This document shows, in pieces, positions 51,141 through 60,429 of a stretch of DNA of 64,000 nt. This DNA comes from Myroides sp. JBRI-B21084 (GTDB lineage: Bacteria > Bacteroidota > Bacteroidia > Flavobacteriales > Flavobacteriaceae). Each line of letters starts with the position of its first letter. The first letter of the stretch is position 1. The position numbers were made by a program, and so were the translations under genes. The stretch covers positions 2,108,001-2,172,000 of the forward strand of contig NZ_CP120653.1 in assembly GCF_030545015.1 (NCBI RefSeq). Reading direction: 5' to 3'. The notes beneath the pieces were generated by a model that saw only the letters and a program-made list of their open reading frames with translations, was not told the origin of the DNA and did no database searches.

Positions 51141-51923
51141 TTAGTATGAAGTTGTTTTTGAGGTGATTAACTCTTCAATTGCATTCCAAAGCGCAATTCT
51201 TTTCTCTAACGCTTTTTTAGCAATTTCGGTTACATCTAACCATTTATCAGCATTGTTTTCGCATAAAAATTCAATCATTTCAAAAGCCATAGGGCCGTGT
51301 TCATCGGCATCTAACTCAATGTGTCGTTCAAAATAATAAATAAGGTCGGTTAAATCAGTTTCGGGAAAACGTACTTTAAAGTTTTTTAAAATTTCGGTAA
51401 ACATATTAGGTATTAAATCTTCGCGACCAAAAGTGAAGGCAGCGGCAATTTCATGTGCTTTTCCGTTTTCAATTACTTTAAAAGTAAAGTTTAAAAATTC
51501 TTTTACAGCAGGGTGTAACTCACTTTTTTCAATGGCGTTAAAAATAGTAGTTTGTTGTACTTTATTTAAAAAAAGGTTCAGTTGTTCTGTACTTGTGCCA
51601 CTTTTTACCATGGCTTCAACGTACATTTCAAAATGACTTAAGCGTTTGCCTGTTAATGTAATATCAGATTCTTCGGCTAAAACAATTTCGTTTATTAAAT
51701 AGCGAACTTCGGCATTTGGTGAGGCAAACCATGGTGTAGTGGTGCATGTTAATTGCATTTGTAATGCTTTTAAAAGCGACATAAAATCCCAAACTGCATA
51801 CACATGTGTTTGCATAAATAGCTGCAAATCTTTAATAGTGGTAATTTTTTGATATAATGAATGATTTATTAGTTGATTTTTTAAAGGTTGAATGGCTTGG
51901 TTAACGGTTTTAATTGAGTTCAT
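51141..51923 (-). CDS. DUF3050 (haem-oxygenase-like fold) protein
   Basis: A 260-residue helical protein of DUF3050: HSLYQKITTIKDLQLFMQTH and VYAVWDFMSLLKALQMQL at the N terminus, then RYLINEIVLAEESDITL and LIYYFERHIELDADEHGPMA. Conserved His and Glu residues (H40, E95, H185 region, E and H of DADEHG) are arranged like those of haem-oxygenase-like di-iron proteins. The reaction is unknown. It is transcribed toward the carotenoid operon but a terminator separates them. Confidence 0.85.
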   Translation of the reverse strand: MNSIKTVNQAIQPLKNQLINHSLYQKITTIKDLQLFMQTHVYAVWDFMSLLKALQMQLTCTTTPWFASPNAEVRYLINEIVLAEESDITLTGKRLSHFEMYVEAMVKSGTSTEQLNLFLNKVQQTTIFNAIEKSELHPAVKEFLNFTFKVIENGKAHEIAAAFTFGREDLIPNMFTEILKNFKVRFPETDLTDLIYYFERHIELDADEHGPMAFEMIEFLCENNADKWLDVTEIAKKALEKRIALWNAIEELITSKTTSY

Positions 51924-52117
51924 GTTAGATTATTTTTTTCAAAATTAAATACCCAATTGATATAAATTAATCAGTATTTAAATTTTAACATAAACTTTAC
52001 TTTAAGTGTTTAAGGAATAAAAGAGTTTTTATTTGATTTTTGGTACGTATCAAATCCAATTTTTTTTATTGGTATATTTACAAAGTTTCAATACAAAATT
52101 TATAAAAAATAGTAAAT

Positions 52118-53812
52118 ATGCGTTGGTCGTTAAAACAAGATTGTGATATACAGGCTGTTCATCAACTTAAAAAAACTTTAAATGTTACTACATTAATAGC
52201 AACTTTATTGGTGCAACGCGGTGTAAAAAACTATAACGATGCAAAAAAGTTCTTTCGTCCACAACTTGCCGATTTGTACGATCCGTATTTAATGAAAGAC
52301 ATGCAAAAAGCTGTTAAGCGTATTGAAAATGCTATTGAAAATAAAGAACGAATTTTAGTTTTTGGCGATTACGACGTTGATGGAACCACAGCTGTATCGT
52401 TAATGTCGGCCTATTTAAAAAGTTTTTATAAAGATGTTGATACGTATATACCCGATAGATATTTAGAAGGTTACGGAATATCAACCCAAGGCATAGAATA
52501 TGCGCATGATAATGAAATCACGCTAATTATAGCATTAGATTGCGGTATTAAATCGATAGATAAAATTGAATATGCCAACCAAAAAGGTATTGATTTTATA
52601 ATTTGCGATCACCATTTGCCAGGCGATGAAATACCAAATGCTGTTGCCGTTTTAGACCCGAAACAAACCGATTGCAACTACCCTTTTAAAGAACTTTGTG
52701 GTTGTGGTGTAGGTTTTAAATTGATACAAGCTTTAGCGGCTAACAAAGGTGAAACTATAGAAGATTTAATACCTTACTTAGATTTAGTTGCAACTGCTAT
52801 AGCTGCCGATATTGTGCCTATTGTTGATGAAAACCGAATTTTGGCATTTTATGGTTTACAAGTAATTAACCAAAATCCACGCCCAGGCATTTTAGCCATG
52901 AAAAAGCAATTTGCTATTTCAGAATTTACAATTACCGATGTAGTTTTTAAAATTGCTCCACGTATTAATGCGGCGGGCAGAATTAAACACGGTAATTATG
53001 CCGTTAAATTATTAACTGAATTTAATTTCAATGAAGCAATAGAATGCGCTAAAGAAATTGATACTTTTAACCAAGAACGCAGAGTTTTTGATCAGCAAAT
53101 TACACAAGAAGCCCTTCAGCAAATTATTGATAATAAAGAAGAAAATAATTTCTCATCGGTTGTGTATAACAACAATTGGCATAAAGGTGTAATTGGTATT
53201 GTTGCATCGCGTTTAATTGAAACATATTACCGCCCAACGTTGGTTTTTACAAAAAGTGGAGATTATTTAGCAGCATCAGCAAGGTCGGTAAAAGGTTTTG
53301 ATGTGTATCAAGCACTTGAAAAATGTAGTGAACATATCATTCAATTTGGTGGTCACATGTACGCTGCAGGCTTAACCATTCACCCTTCGGCTTACCAAAA
53401 TTTTAAACAAAAATTTGAAGAAGTGGTGAAAGAAAGCATTACAACGGAACAAAAAACCGAAGAAATTGAAATTGATGCCGTTGTAAATTTTGATGAATTT
53501 GATAAAAAAACACTACGCATTTTAAAACAATTTGAACCACATGGCCCAGGGAATATGACTCCGGTTTTTTTTACACCTCATGCTTTTGATACTGGCAATG
53601 CACAAACTCTTGGTAAAGAAAATGAACATTTACGCATGTTTGTTAAGCAAAATCAATCACAAGCTTTTCAGGCAATTGCTTTTAATAAAGGCGAAATGCT
53701 TAACAAAATAAAAAATTTAAAACCTTTTAATTTGGTGTATTCGTTAACTGAAAATCAATGGAAAGATAAAGTGTTTGTGCAATTACACGTAAAAGACATT
53801 AAAACCATTTAA
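52118..53812 (+). CDS. recJ: Single-stranded-DNA-specific exonuclease RecJ
   Basis: A 564-residue 5'-3' exonuclease of recombination and mismatch repair. DHH motifs: ILVFGDYDVDGTTAVSLM (about residue 84), LIIALDCGIKSID, ICDHHLPGDEIPNAVAVLDP (about 165), and RINAAGRIKHGNYAVKLL. The DHHA1 domain follows with NNWHKGVIGIVASRLIETYY and IIQFGGHMYAAGLTI. The C-terminal OB-like RecJ domain ends in IKNLKPFNLVYSLTENQ. Intact and full length. A TATATTTA at the promoter position is one base off consensus. Confidence 0.95.
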   Translation: MRWSLKQDCDIQAVHQLKKTLNVTTLIATLLVQRGVKNYNDAKKFFRPQLADLYDPYLMKDMQKAVKRIENAIENKERILVFGDYDVDGTTAVSLMSAYLKSFYKDVDTYIPDRYLEGYGISTQGIEYAHDNEITLIIALDCGIKSIDKIEYANQKGIDFIICDHHLPGDEIPNAVAVLDPKQTDCNYPFKELCGCGVGFKLIQALAANKGETIEDLIPYLDLVATAIAADIVPIVDENRILAFYGLQVINQNPRPGILAMKKQFAISEFTITDVVFKIAPRINAAGRIKHGNYAVKLLTEFNFNEAIECAKEIDTFNQERRVFDQQITQEALQQIIDNKEENNFSSVVYNNNWHKGVIGIVASRLIETYYRPTLVFTKSGDYLAASARSVKGFDVYQALEKCSEHIIQFGGHMYAAGLTIHPSAYQNFKQKFEEVVKESITTEQKTEEIEIDAVVNFDEFDKKTLRILKQFEPHGPGNMTPVFFTPHAFDTGNAQTLGKENEHLRMFVKQNQSQAFQAIAFNKGEMLNKIKNLKPFNLVYSLTENQWKDKVFVQLHVKDIKTI

Positions 53813-53843
53813 AACTTTGGCTTTTTATTATAAAATTATTGCA

Positions 53844-53851
53844 TAATTTTG
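53844..53851 (+). promoter_or_regulatory. -7 element for asd
   Basis: TAATTTTG matches TAnnTTTG, 38 bp before the asd start codon. Confidence 0.5.
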
Positions 53852-53889
53852 CAGCTGCAAATTTATAAACTTTAAATACAAATTTATCT

Positions 53890-54882
53890 ATGAGAGTAGC
53901 TGTAGTTGGCGCAACCGGTATGGTTGGCGAAGTAATGCTAAATGTTTTAGCAGAACGTAATTTTCCTGTAACAGAATTAATTCCGGTAGCATCAGAAAAA
54001 TCGGTTGGAAAAGAAATAGCTTTTAAGGATAAGAAGTATAAGGTGGTGAATTTGCAAACAGCCGTTGAAATGAAACCCGATGTGGCTTTATTTTCGGCAG
54101 GGGGTGAAACATCTTTAGAATGGGCTCCAAAATTTGCCGAAGTAGGTACTACGGTTGTTGATAATTCATCGGCTTGGCGTATGGATCCTACTAAAAAATT
54201 AATCGTTCCTGAAATTAACGCAAACGAATTAACAATAAACGATAAAATTATTGCGAACCCAAACTGTTCAACCATTCAATTAGTAATGGCGTTGGCACCT
54301 TTGCATAAACAATATAAAATTAAACGTGTAATTGTTTCAACGTATCAGTCAATTACTGGTACAGGGGTAAAAGCAGTGCAACAGTTAGAAAACGAATACA
54401 AAGGCGAAAAAGGCGAAATGGCTTATCATTACCAAATTCACCGTAATGCTATTCCTCATTGCGATAGTTTTTTAGATAACGGCTATACAAAAGAGGAAAT
54501 GAAATTAACTAACGAAACCAAAAAAATAATGGGTGACGATAGTATTAAAGTTACGGCTACAGCTGTGCGTATTCCTGTTGTTGGTGGGCATAGTGAAGCT
54601 GTGAATATTGAATTTGAAAACGATTTTGATTTAAATACCGTTCGCGCAATTTTACAAAATACACCAGGTATAATGGTTCAAGATAATAATGATACGAATA
54701 CCTACCCAATGCCGTTGTACGCACAAAATAAAAACGAGGTTTTTGTTGGAAGAATTCGTAGAGATGAAAGTCAAGAAAACACTTTAAACATGTGGATTGT
54801 AGCTGATAATTTAAGAAAAGGAGCTGCAACCAATACCATACAAATTGCTGAATATTTGTTAGAAAACAAATTAATAGGTTAA
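53890..54882 (+). CDS. asd: Aspartate-semialdehyde dehydrogenase
   Basis: A 330-residue enzyme making aspartate semialdehyde for lysine, threonine, methionine and diaminopimelate synthesis. NADP-binding start MRVAVVGATGMVGEVMLNVL. The nucleophilic Cys is in IIANPNCSTIQLVMAL (about residue 126). VDNSSAWRMD precedes it and VRIPVVGGHSEAVNIEF contains the active-site His. The gene has its own promoter and a terminator directly after, so it appears monocistronic. Confidence 0.95.
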   Translation: MRVAVVGATGMVGEVMLNVLAERNFPVTELIPVASEKSVGKEIAFKDKKYKVVNLQTAVEMKPDVALFSAGGETSLEWAPKFAEVGTTVVDNSSAWRMDPTKKLIVPEINANELTINDKIIANPNCSTIQLVMALAPLHKQYKIKRVIVSTYQSITGTGVKAVQQLENEYKGEKGEMAYHYQIHRNAIPHCDSFLDNGYTKEEMKLTNETKKIMGDDSIKVTATAVRIPVVGGHSEAVNIEFENDFDLNTVRAILQNTPGIMVQDNNDTNTYPMPLYAQNKNEVFVGRIRRDESQENTLNMWIVADNLRKGAATNTIQIAEYLLENKLIG

Positions 54883-54903
54883 AATATGTTAATATAAATG
54901 TAT

Positions 54904-54932
54904 AAAAACTCTTGATTCTTCAAGAGTTTTTT
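54904..54932 (+). terminator. Terminator of asd
   Basis: AAAAACTCTTGA and TCAAGAGTTTTT form a stem with a TTCT loop, ending in T's. The next promoter box begins within its T tract. Confidence 0.85.
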
Positions 54933-54939
54933 ATATTTG
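54932..54939 (+). promoter_or_regulatory. -7 element for the His-rich protein gene
   Basis: TATATTTG sits right after the asd terminator and ends eight bases before the ATG at 54948, implying a very short leader. Confidence 0.55.
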
Positions 54940-54947
54940 TATCGGCT

Positions 54948-55280
54948 ATGAAATCAAAAAAGCAAATAGTGTCGTTGTTTTTTAGTTTGAGTGTTGTATT
55001 AACATTCATGCTGCAATCGGTGCATGTTTATACCCATTTGATTTCTGATTTTTTAAGTGAAGAAGCGCATCATGCTAACAAAGCAAAAATGGTAAATCAT
55101 CACACAGATGATTGTCAAATTTGCCACTTTACTATTAGTCCTTTTACAACAGTTACACCAGATGTAATTGTGTTTTATTCTACCACTACTTATCCAAAAT
55201 TGAATGTAAAACAGCAAACAAATTATGTTGATGTTTCGTTTGATTTTATTACACTTCGCGGTCCACCTTTTTTTGTTTAA
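54948..55280 (+). CDS. Small His/Cys-rich exported protein, likely metal-related
   Basis: A 110-residue protein with an N-terminal hydrophobic signal (KKQIVSLFFSLSVVLTFMLQ). A metal-binding-like stretch follows: HVYTHLISDFLSEEAHHANK and VNHHTDDCQICHF, with about eight His and a C-x2-C-H motif. The end, DFITLRGPPFFV, is like the short conserved tail of DUF2946-type copper-linked proteins. The ATG at 54948 is chosen because the frame start at 54912 lies inside the asd terminator. Upstream of a TonB receptor, it resembles sensors or scavengers of copper or zinc. The exact metal is unknown. Confidence 0.65.
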   Translation: MKSKKQIVSLFFSLSVVLTFMLQSVHVYTHLISDFLSEEAHHANKAKMVNHHTDDCQICHFTISPFTTVTPDVIVFYSTTTYPKLNVKQQTNYVDVSFDFITLRGPPFFV

Positions 55281-55463
55281 TCCGTAAGAATTATCTATGA
55301 ATCAATTGTTATGGTGTTTTTCCAAATGTAATTCGCAATATAAATAAGTTTTTCACAAGTTTATATAAACATATTGGCGGAAAAAGTTTGTTAAAATATT
55401 TTATAATTGTTCATAAAATATAAATCAAATCATAATTATTTTTAAACATTAAAATTTCACAAA

Positions 55464-57812
55464 ATGCGTTTATTAATAACGGTTATTTTGTGTGTATTGG
55501 GTTATGGTGTATATGCACAACATACTATAAAAGGTGTTGTTACCAATTCATATGGCGAACCAATTATTGATAGTCATGTAGATTTAAGTAGTATTTGTGT
55601 AGATACAGATGCATTGGGTAGTTTTAAATTCACCAATTTAAAAAGTGGTATTTACACCTTAAAAGTAAATGCAAATGGTTTTGGGGTGTATCAAGAAAAT
55701 ATCCAACTAAAAGGTTCACTTCAATTAAATATTATTTTAACCGATGAGGAAACTTTAGAAACCATTGTTATACACACTGCTAATCAAAAAGTGTATAATC
55801 AGCAAAAAGTTTCCCAGCAATACATACAAAATAATTACAACAGTAGTTTAGCAAAAACATTAGCAAATGTAGTAGGTTTAGATGCTGTTACTGTAGGTAC
55901 ACAAACTGCAAAACCTATGATGCGTGGATTAGGATTTACCCGTTTAGCTGTTACCGAAAACGGTATTAAACAAGAAGGACAACAATGGGGTGCCGATCAC
56001 GGTTTAGAAATTGATGCACTTACAACAGAAAGTGTAGAAATTATTAAAGGTGTTGGTACCATTACACATGGGTCTGATGCAATTGCAGGTGTAATTGAGG
56101 TAAATAACGAAACCATACCAACAGAGGGGTTTAAAGCGCAATATTTTACAACCGCACAAAGTGTAAACAAATCATGGGCAAATGCGCTTAATTCGTCTTA
56201 TAAAAATGGAAATCATTTTTATAAATTTAAAACAACATATACCACTTTTGCCGATTTTAAAGTGCCAGTAAATGAAATTGTTTATTTAGGAACTAAAATT
56301 CCACTCACTAATGGCAATATGACAAATACGGCCGGTAACGAAGCGTCTGTTTACGGGCAATGGGGTTTTGTGGGCGATGATTTTCAAAGTGTATTAAGTG
56401 TAAGTCAATTTAAAAATAAATCGGGCTTTTTTGCTGGGGCGCATGGTATTCCATCTATAAGCGATGCCAAACCAGACGGAAATATGCGAAATATTGGTAT
56501 GCCTTATCAACAAGTAAATCATACCAAAATAACCTATCATGCCAAATGGTTAAATCCACACAGTATTTGGGACTTTAAGTTTGGTTTTCAACGCAATCAT
56601 AGACAAGAATACAGCTTTTTTCACTCGCATTACGCAAATCAAAATCCGCCCGAAATAAACCCTAATTTAGAGTTAGATTTTAAATTGAATACGCTAAACA
56701 CCCAACTAACGTATAAAAAAGATTGGTTGGTTGATCATACTACTGTTTTGGGCGTTCAAACTCAATATCAAAATAACGATATAAGTGGTTACAGCTATTT
56801 AATGCCTAATTTTAATCGCTTAAATGTAGGTGTTTTTGGAAAACATAATTGGGATTTTACTACAAATTGGAAATTAGAACTTGGGTTAAGATACGATAAT
56901 GCTACTTTAAATGTTTTAGGTTTTTTTGACACCATTTTGTTTGATTATTTAGTAGAAAAAGGTGTTGATTACAATCTTGCAAAGCAAAATGCACAACGTG
57001 CGGTTCCGCTTTCAAAAGATTTTTCACAGGGTAATGTTGCCTTAGGGATATCGCACCAAATTACCGAAGATTTAGAAAGTACTTTTACTGTAGCTTCTAA
57101 TTTTAGATTTCCAACAGCAATGGAGTTAAGTTCAAACGGAATTCACCATGGTGCATTTAGGCATGAACAAGGCAACCCTAATTTAAATGTAGAAAAAGGT
57201 TGGGCCTTTGATTTTAGTCAGCACTATCATAAAAATAAATTTAAAATAAATACAAGCACGTATTTGTATTATTTTACAAATTACATTTTTTTAAAACCAA
57301 CAGGTACTTTTTCTATTTTACCACATGGCGGACAAATGTATCGTTATGAACAATCAAAAGCGCTATTAACAGGAATAGAGGTTGATGCTAAATATCAATT
57401 TAATAATATCGACACACAGTTTCAAATAGCTTATTTGTACAACCAGCAAATAAATCAAAATGGGGTAAATTATCCATTGCCTTTTACAACGCCTATAAAT
57501 GGACAGTTTAGCTTGCAATATCGTTTCAATAAATATTTGTTTTTTGAAGAAAATGTATTGCAATTAAATACAAAAGCAGCTTTACAACAAAAACGTATAG
57601 CCCAAAACGAAGCCGTTACACCAGGTTATACCCTTGTTAATGTTCAAGCAGGTACGGTTTTACATTTTAAAAAATTTAATCCACAAATTCGTTTACAAGT
57701 AAACAATGTTTTTAACAAAGTTTACTATCATCACAACAGTTTTTACAGGGCTTTGGATATTCCAGAGTTTGGTAGAAACATTCAATTATTTATAACAATT
57801 CCTATTCAATAA
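55464..57812 (+). CDS. TonB-dependent receptor (probable metal uptake)
   Basis: A 782-residue outer-membrane receptor. Signal peptide (MRLLITVILCVLGYGVYAQ), then a carboxypeptidase-like beta domain (HTIKGVVTNSYGEPIIDSHV). A TonB plug follows (about 105-215, LAKTLANVVGLDAVTVGTQT and VEIIKGVGTITHGSDAIAGV), then a 22-strand barrel ending in an aromatic pattern (QLFITIPIQ). A long stretch between strands holds HSHYANQNPPEIN and the short motif HHGAFRHEQGNPNLNVEKGW, both His-bearing. The His-rich genes on either side suggest zinc or copper, not siderophores. Confidence 0.9.
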   Translation: MRLLITVILCVLGYGVYAQHTIKGVVTNSYGEPIIDSHVDLSSICVDTDALGSFKFTNLKSGIYTLKVNANGFGVYQENIQLKGSLQLNIILTDEETLETIVIHTANQKVYNQQKVSQQYIQNNYNSSLAKTLANVVGLDAVTVGTQTAKPMMRGLGFTRLAVTENGIKQEGQQWGADHGLEIDALTTESVEIIKGVGTITHGSDAIAGVIEVNNETIPTEGFKAQYFTTAQSVNKSWANALNSSYKNGNHFYKFKTTYTTFADFKVPVNEIVYLGTKIPLTNGNMTNTAGNEASVYGQWGFVGDDFQSVLSVSQFKNKSGFFAGAHGIPSISDAKPDGNMRNIGMPYQQVNHTKITYHAKWLNPHSIWDFKFGFQRNHRQEYSFFHSHYANQNPPEINPNLELDFKLNTLNTQLTYKKDWLVDHTTVLGVQTQYQNNDISGYSYLMPNFNRLNVGVFGKHNWDFTTNWKLELGLRYDNATLNVLGFFDTILFDYLVEKGVDYNLAKQNAQRAVPLSKDFSQGNVALGISHQITEDLESTFTVASNFRFPTAMELSSNGIHHGAFRHEQGNPNLNVEKGWAFDFSQHYHKNKFKINTSTYLYYFTNYIFLKPTGTFSILPHGGQMYRYEQSKALLTGIEVDAKYQFNNIDTQFQIAYLYNQQINQNGVNYPLPFTTPINGQFSLQYRFNKYLFFEENVLQLNTKAALQQKRIAQNEAVTPGYTLVNVQAGTVLHFKKFNPQIRLQVNNVFNKVYYHHNSFYRALDIPEFGRNIQLFITIPIQ

Positions 57813-57824
57813 ATTACATTCATC

Positions 57825-58271
57825 ATGAAAAAAATAATAAAATTAAGTTATGCGTTTATTGGTTTACTAATTATTTCTTCTTGTACATCAGACGATGTTA
57901 TTGATACAACCAAGCCTGTTATTGAAATTGTATCGCCTACTAATGACGAAGCTTTTGCGCCAGAATCGATTTTAAATGTAGATGCAAATTTAAGCGATAA
58001 CGTAGGCTTAGCAAGTTACAAAATTGAAGTGCACCCTGCCGAAGATGGACATGAGCACAAGGCAAACCAATTTACTACCGAAGATTTTGAATATACTTTT
58101 GTAGGTGAATCGCTAAATAATGCAGCAACTTATAAAATAAAGCATTCAATAAATATACCTACAAATGTTACACAAGAACATTACCATGTGGGTATAACTG
58201 TTATTGATACGAATGGAAACCAAAACCAACAATTTGTTGAGGTTTTTTTAGGGGTTAAAGATACTCATTAA
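57825..58271 (+). CDS. His-rich Ig-like lipoprotein (DUF4625-like)
   Basis: A 148-residue lipoprotein: Cys20 in LLIISSCTSDD. The mature part is an Ig-like domain of the DUF4625 kind (DTTKPVIEIVSPTNDEAFAP, LNVDANLSDNVGLASYKIEV). Two His clusters lie in loops: HPAEDGHEHK (about 67-76) and TQEHYHVG (about 122). They could bind zinc or copper for the receptor 12 bp upstream. It is the only DUF4625-like protein of the pair here with such His clusters. The two genes are very likely cotranscribed. Confidence 0.75.
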   Translation: MKKIIKLSYAFIGLLIISSCTSDDVIDTTKPVIEIVSPTNDEAFAPESILNVDANLSDNVGLASYKIEVHPAEDGHEHKANQFTTEDFEYTFVGESLNNAATYKIKHSINIPTNVTQEHYHVGITVIDTNGNQNQQFVEVFLGVKDTH

Positions 58272-58274
58272 TAC

Positions 58275-58304
58275 AGAAAGGCGTTTTAATAAAAGCGCCT
58301 TTCT
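58275..58304 (+). terminator. Terminator of the receptor operon
   Basis: AGAAAGGCG and CGCCTTTCT form a stem around a 12-base loop, ending in a TTTC-rich run. Confidence 0.75.
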
Positions 58305-58341
58305 TTCTTTATTTACATAATATTATTAAAAAATATTCGTT

Positions 58342-58349
58342 TATATTTG
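58342..58349 (+). promoter_or_regulatory. -7 element for the Ig-like lipoprotein at 58369
   Basis: TATATTTG, 20 bp before the ATG. No clear -33 TTG at the expected distance. Confidence 0.5.
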
Positions 58350-58368
58350 AAGAAAAATTAAGTAAACT

Positions 58369-58812
58369 ATGAAATTTTTAACGCAATTAAGTCTTTTGTT
58401 TTTAATAGCAACTGGTTTGGTTTTTACAGGATGTACTAAAGAAGATCCTGATACAACTGGGCCAACAATTGAAATTACCAACATACCTGATAATAAAGAA
58501 TTTAAATTTGGTGAAGATTTATTAATGAATTTTGAATTTACAGACCAAACAGGTGTGTATGAATATGCCTACGAAATTTATGCTAAAAATTTTGTGCCTA
58601 ATAGTTTTGTAGTAAACCAGCGATTGATTGATTTAAATGGATATTTTACCAAAATTCAACAAAAAGAAACTGTTATTTTACCAGCCAAATCAGAATCTGA
58701 AAATTACTTCGAAGGTGATTATGTTATTGAAGTAAAAGCATCAGACATTAACCAACGTGTTTCAACATATTACAAGCCAATACGTATTGTTTACCCTGTA
58801 ACCGAAGAGTAG
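58369..58812 (+). CDS. Ig-like lipoprotein (DUF4625-like), second copy
   Basis: A 147-residue lipoprotein with Cys22 in IATGLVFTGCTKEDPD. The mature part follows the same plan as the previous one (DTTGPTIEITNIPDNKEFKF, LMNFEFTDQTGVYEYAYEI), so it is probably a paralogue. It lacks the His clusters, and has few residues able to bind metals. It has its own promoter, so it need not be expressed with the receptor. Four bases separate its stop from the next lipoprotein gene. Confidence 0.7.
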   Translation: MKFLTQLSLLFLIATGLVFTGCTKEDPDTTGPTIEITNIPDNKEFKFGEDLLMNFEFTDQTGVYEYAYEIYAKNFVPNSFVVNQRLIDLNGYFTKIQQKETVILPAKSESENYFEGDYVIEVKASDINQRVSTYYKPIRIVYPVTEE

Positions 58813-58816
58813 TTTT

Positions 58817-59554
58817 ATGAAAAAAATAGTTCTTTTTGTAAGTTTAGCAATTGCAGCAATTACGGTATCGTGTAAAAACGATGACGATTTGGTAAAAACA
58901 GTTCAATTGCCCAAAAGCATTACAAGTACAAATACAAACTTAGCGTTTAGTTACAGTAATACTGGTCAATTAATAAAAATTGAAAATACATTATCGGCAG
59001 GTCAATCAAATGAAATGCTTTTTACGTACGATACAACTGGTAAACTAACAAAATATGTAAGTGTTAATACGCAGCCAGGTGTTGTTTTAACAGAAACTTT
59101 TTTGGTTAGTTATCCCTTTGAAAATCAAGTGAAAGTTACTAACGAAGCTAATGATTATACATTGATTAATTTAAATGAGAATGGTCAGGCCGTATCGTTA
59201 GTAAAATCAAATAAAACCACCACATTTTTATACGATACAAACGGAAATTTAGTTAAAAACGAAAACGAAAATAACACAATCACTGCTAATTTTAATACAT
59301 ACAAGGGTGTTTTTAGTGGGGTTACTTCACCAAAATGGGTGTTGCTTTTAACAGCGTATAATCTTCATAATTTTGCCGTAAATAACCCCGTAACGGTTAC
59401 CAATGTTACTGTTGAAAATAACGTTACAACCACTAGTTCTGAAACGTACTCATATCCTATTGAACATATTGTTAACGAATATCCAACCAAAATTTCGGTT
59501 AATTATTCGGTAAACGGTATGTCAAATAATTATGTTTATACCGTTCATTATTAG
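58817..59554 (+). CDS. Lipoprotein, related to the next gene
   Basis: A 245-residue lipoprotein (Cys in AIAAITVSCKNDDD). The mature part has short beta repeats with aromatic and Asn/Gly turns: NLAFSYSNTGQLIKIENTLS, FTYDTTGKLTKYVSVN, FLYDTNGNLVKNEN. This is the YD-like repeat look of DUF4595-type Bacteroidota lipoproteins. It starts four bases after the previous gene's stop. The tail, YSYPIEHIVNEYPTKISVNY, matches the tail of the following protein (YEYNADQYPVKISFPSE). Confidence 0.72.
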   Translation: MKKIVLFVSLAIAAITVSCKNDDDLVKTVQLPKSITSTNTNLAFSYSNTGQLIKIENTLSAGQSNEMLFTYDTTGKLTKYVSVNTQPGVVLTETFLVSYPFENQVKVTNEANDYTLINLNENGQAVSLVKSNKTTTFLYDTNGNLVKNENENNTITANFNTYKGVFSGVTSPKWVLLLTAYNLHNFAVNNPVTVTNVTVENNVTTTSSETYSYPIEHIVNEYPTKISVNYSVNGMSNNYVYTVHY

Positions 59555-59574
59555 AAGGTTAAAAGGATATTTTC

Positions 59575-59604
59575 TTGTTTTTGTAAAAAACACATTTATA
59601 TTTG
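59575..59604 (+). promoter_or_regulatory. Promoter of the lipoprotein gene at 59630
   Basis: TTG (59575-59577), 19 bp, TATATTTG (59597-59604). A full consensus match. Confidence 0.7.
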
Positions 59605-59629
59605 TAATAAATTTAGAAAATAATTTATT

Positions 59630-60355
59630 ATGAAAAAATTAGTAGCAGTAACATTGCTAATCTTTGGATTTGCAGTTACATCATGTACTGACGACGACGC
59701 TCAACAGCCAACGCCAGCTTCGGGAACATATCTTCCGTCAAAAATTTATGGAGATGATGGAGAAATAACTTTTAAATACGACGATAAAAACAGACTTATC
59801 GAAGTTAAAGAAAGTGAAGGAGATTATACTTTTACAAAAACGTTTACTTACACGGGTGAACAATTAACAGCCGCAAAATTTAGTGAAGTTTCTCAACAAG
59901 AGGTGTTTGACTATCTTTATACGTTTACCTACCAAAGCAACAAAGTTATTAGTTCGTACTACGACAGCCGTTTTCCTGAAACGGTTTATACAGATGAGGT
60001 AGTGATTGATGCTAAAGGAAACGTTGTTTTTTTATGGGATAATAACTATTTTACAAATGCTGCGGGTAATATTAGTAAAATATCTAATTCTTTAGAAGAA
60101 ACTTTGTTTGAATACGATTCTAAAAACGGAATTTTTAAAAACGTTAAAACACCACAATGGGCATTAGTATATTTAACAGATGATTTTTCTTTAAATATTG
60201 CAAATAATTGTATAAAAGAAGATTATACTTATTTCGAAACGAATGAAAATGAAGTGTTTAATCGTGTTTATGAGTATAATGCCGATCAATATCCAGTAAA
60301 AATTTCATTCCCAAGTGAAGATTATGATTTGGTAGTAGAATATATTAAAAAATAA
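59630..60355 (+). CDS. Lipoprotein, paralogue of the previous gene
   Basis: A 241-residue lipoprotein with Cys in GFAVTSCTDDDAQQ. The repeats EITFKYDDKNRLIEVKES and TFTYTGEQLTAAKFSE, TFTYQSNKVISSYY follow the YD-like plan of the preceding protein, and both share the segment SPKWVLLLT/TPQWALVYLT about two-thirds along. It is more acidic than its neighbour. It has its own promoter. Function unknown; such proteins are probably on the outer membrane or cell surface. Confidence 0.72.
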   Translation: MKKLVAVTLLIFGFAVTSCTDDDAQQPTPASGTYLPSKIYGDDGEITFKYDDKNRLIEVKESEGDYTFTKTFTYTGEQLTAAKFSEVSQQEVFDYLYTFTYQSNKVISSYYDSRFPETVYTDEVVIDAKGNVVFLWDNNYFTNAAGNISKISNSLEETLFEYDSKNGIFKNVKTPQWALVYLTDDFSLNIANNCIKEDYTYFETNENEVFNRVYEYNADQYPVKISFPSEDYDLVVEYIKK

Positions 60356-60374
60356 AACGAATCTAATAAAAACA

Positions 60375-60404
60375 AAACTTGCCCAATTCGGCAAGTTTTT
60401 TTAT
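60375..60404 (+). terminator. Terminator after the lipoprotein gene
   Basis: AAAACTTGCC and GGCAAGTTTT around a six-base loop, followed by T's. Confidence 0.85.
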
Positions 60405-60429
60405 TTTGCATCAACTCAAACAACAAAGC

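Noticed and set aside
53799..54275. A 158-codon open frame on the minus strand opposite asd
   Set aside because: It lies fully inside the conserved asd and recJ end, has no promoter box and shows no family pattern; it mirrors asd codon bias.
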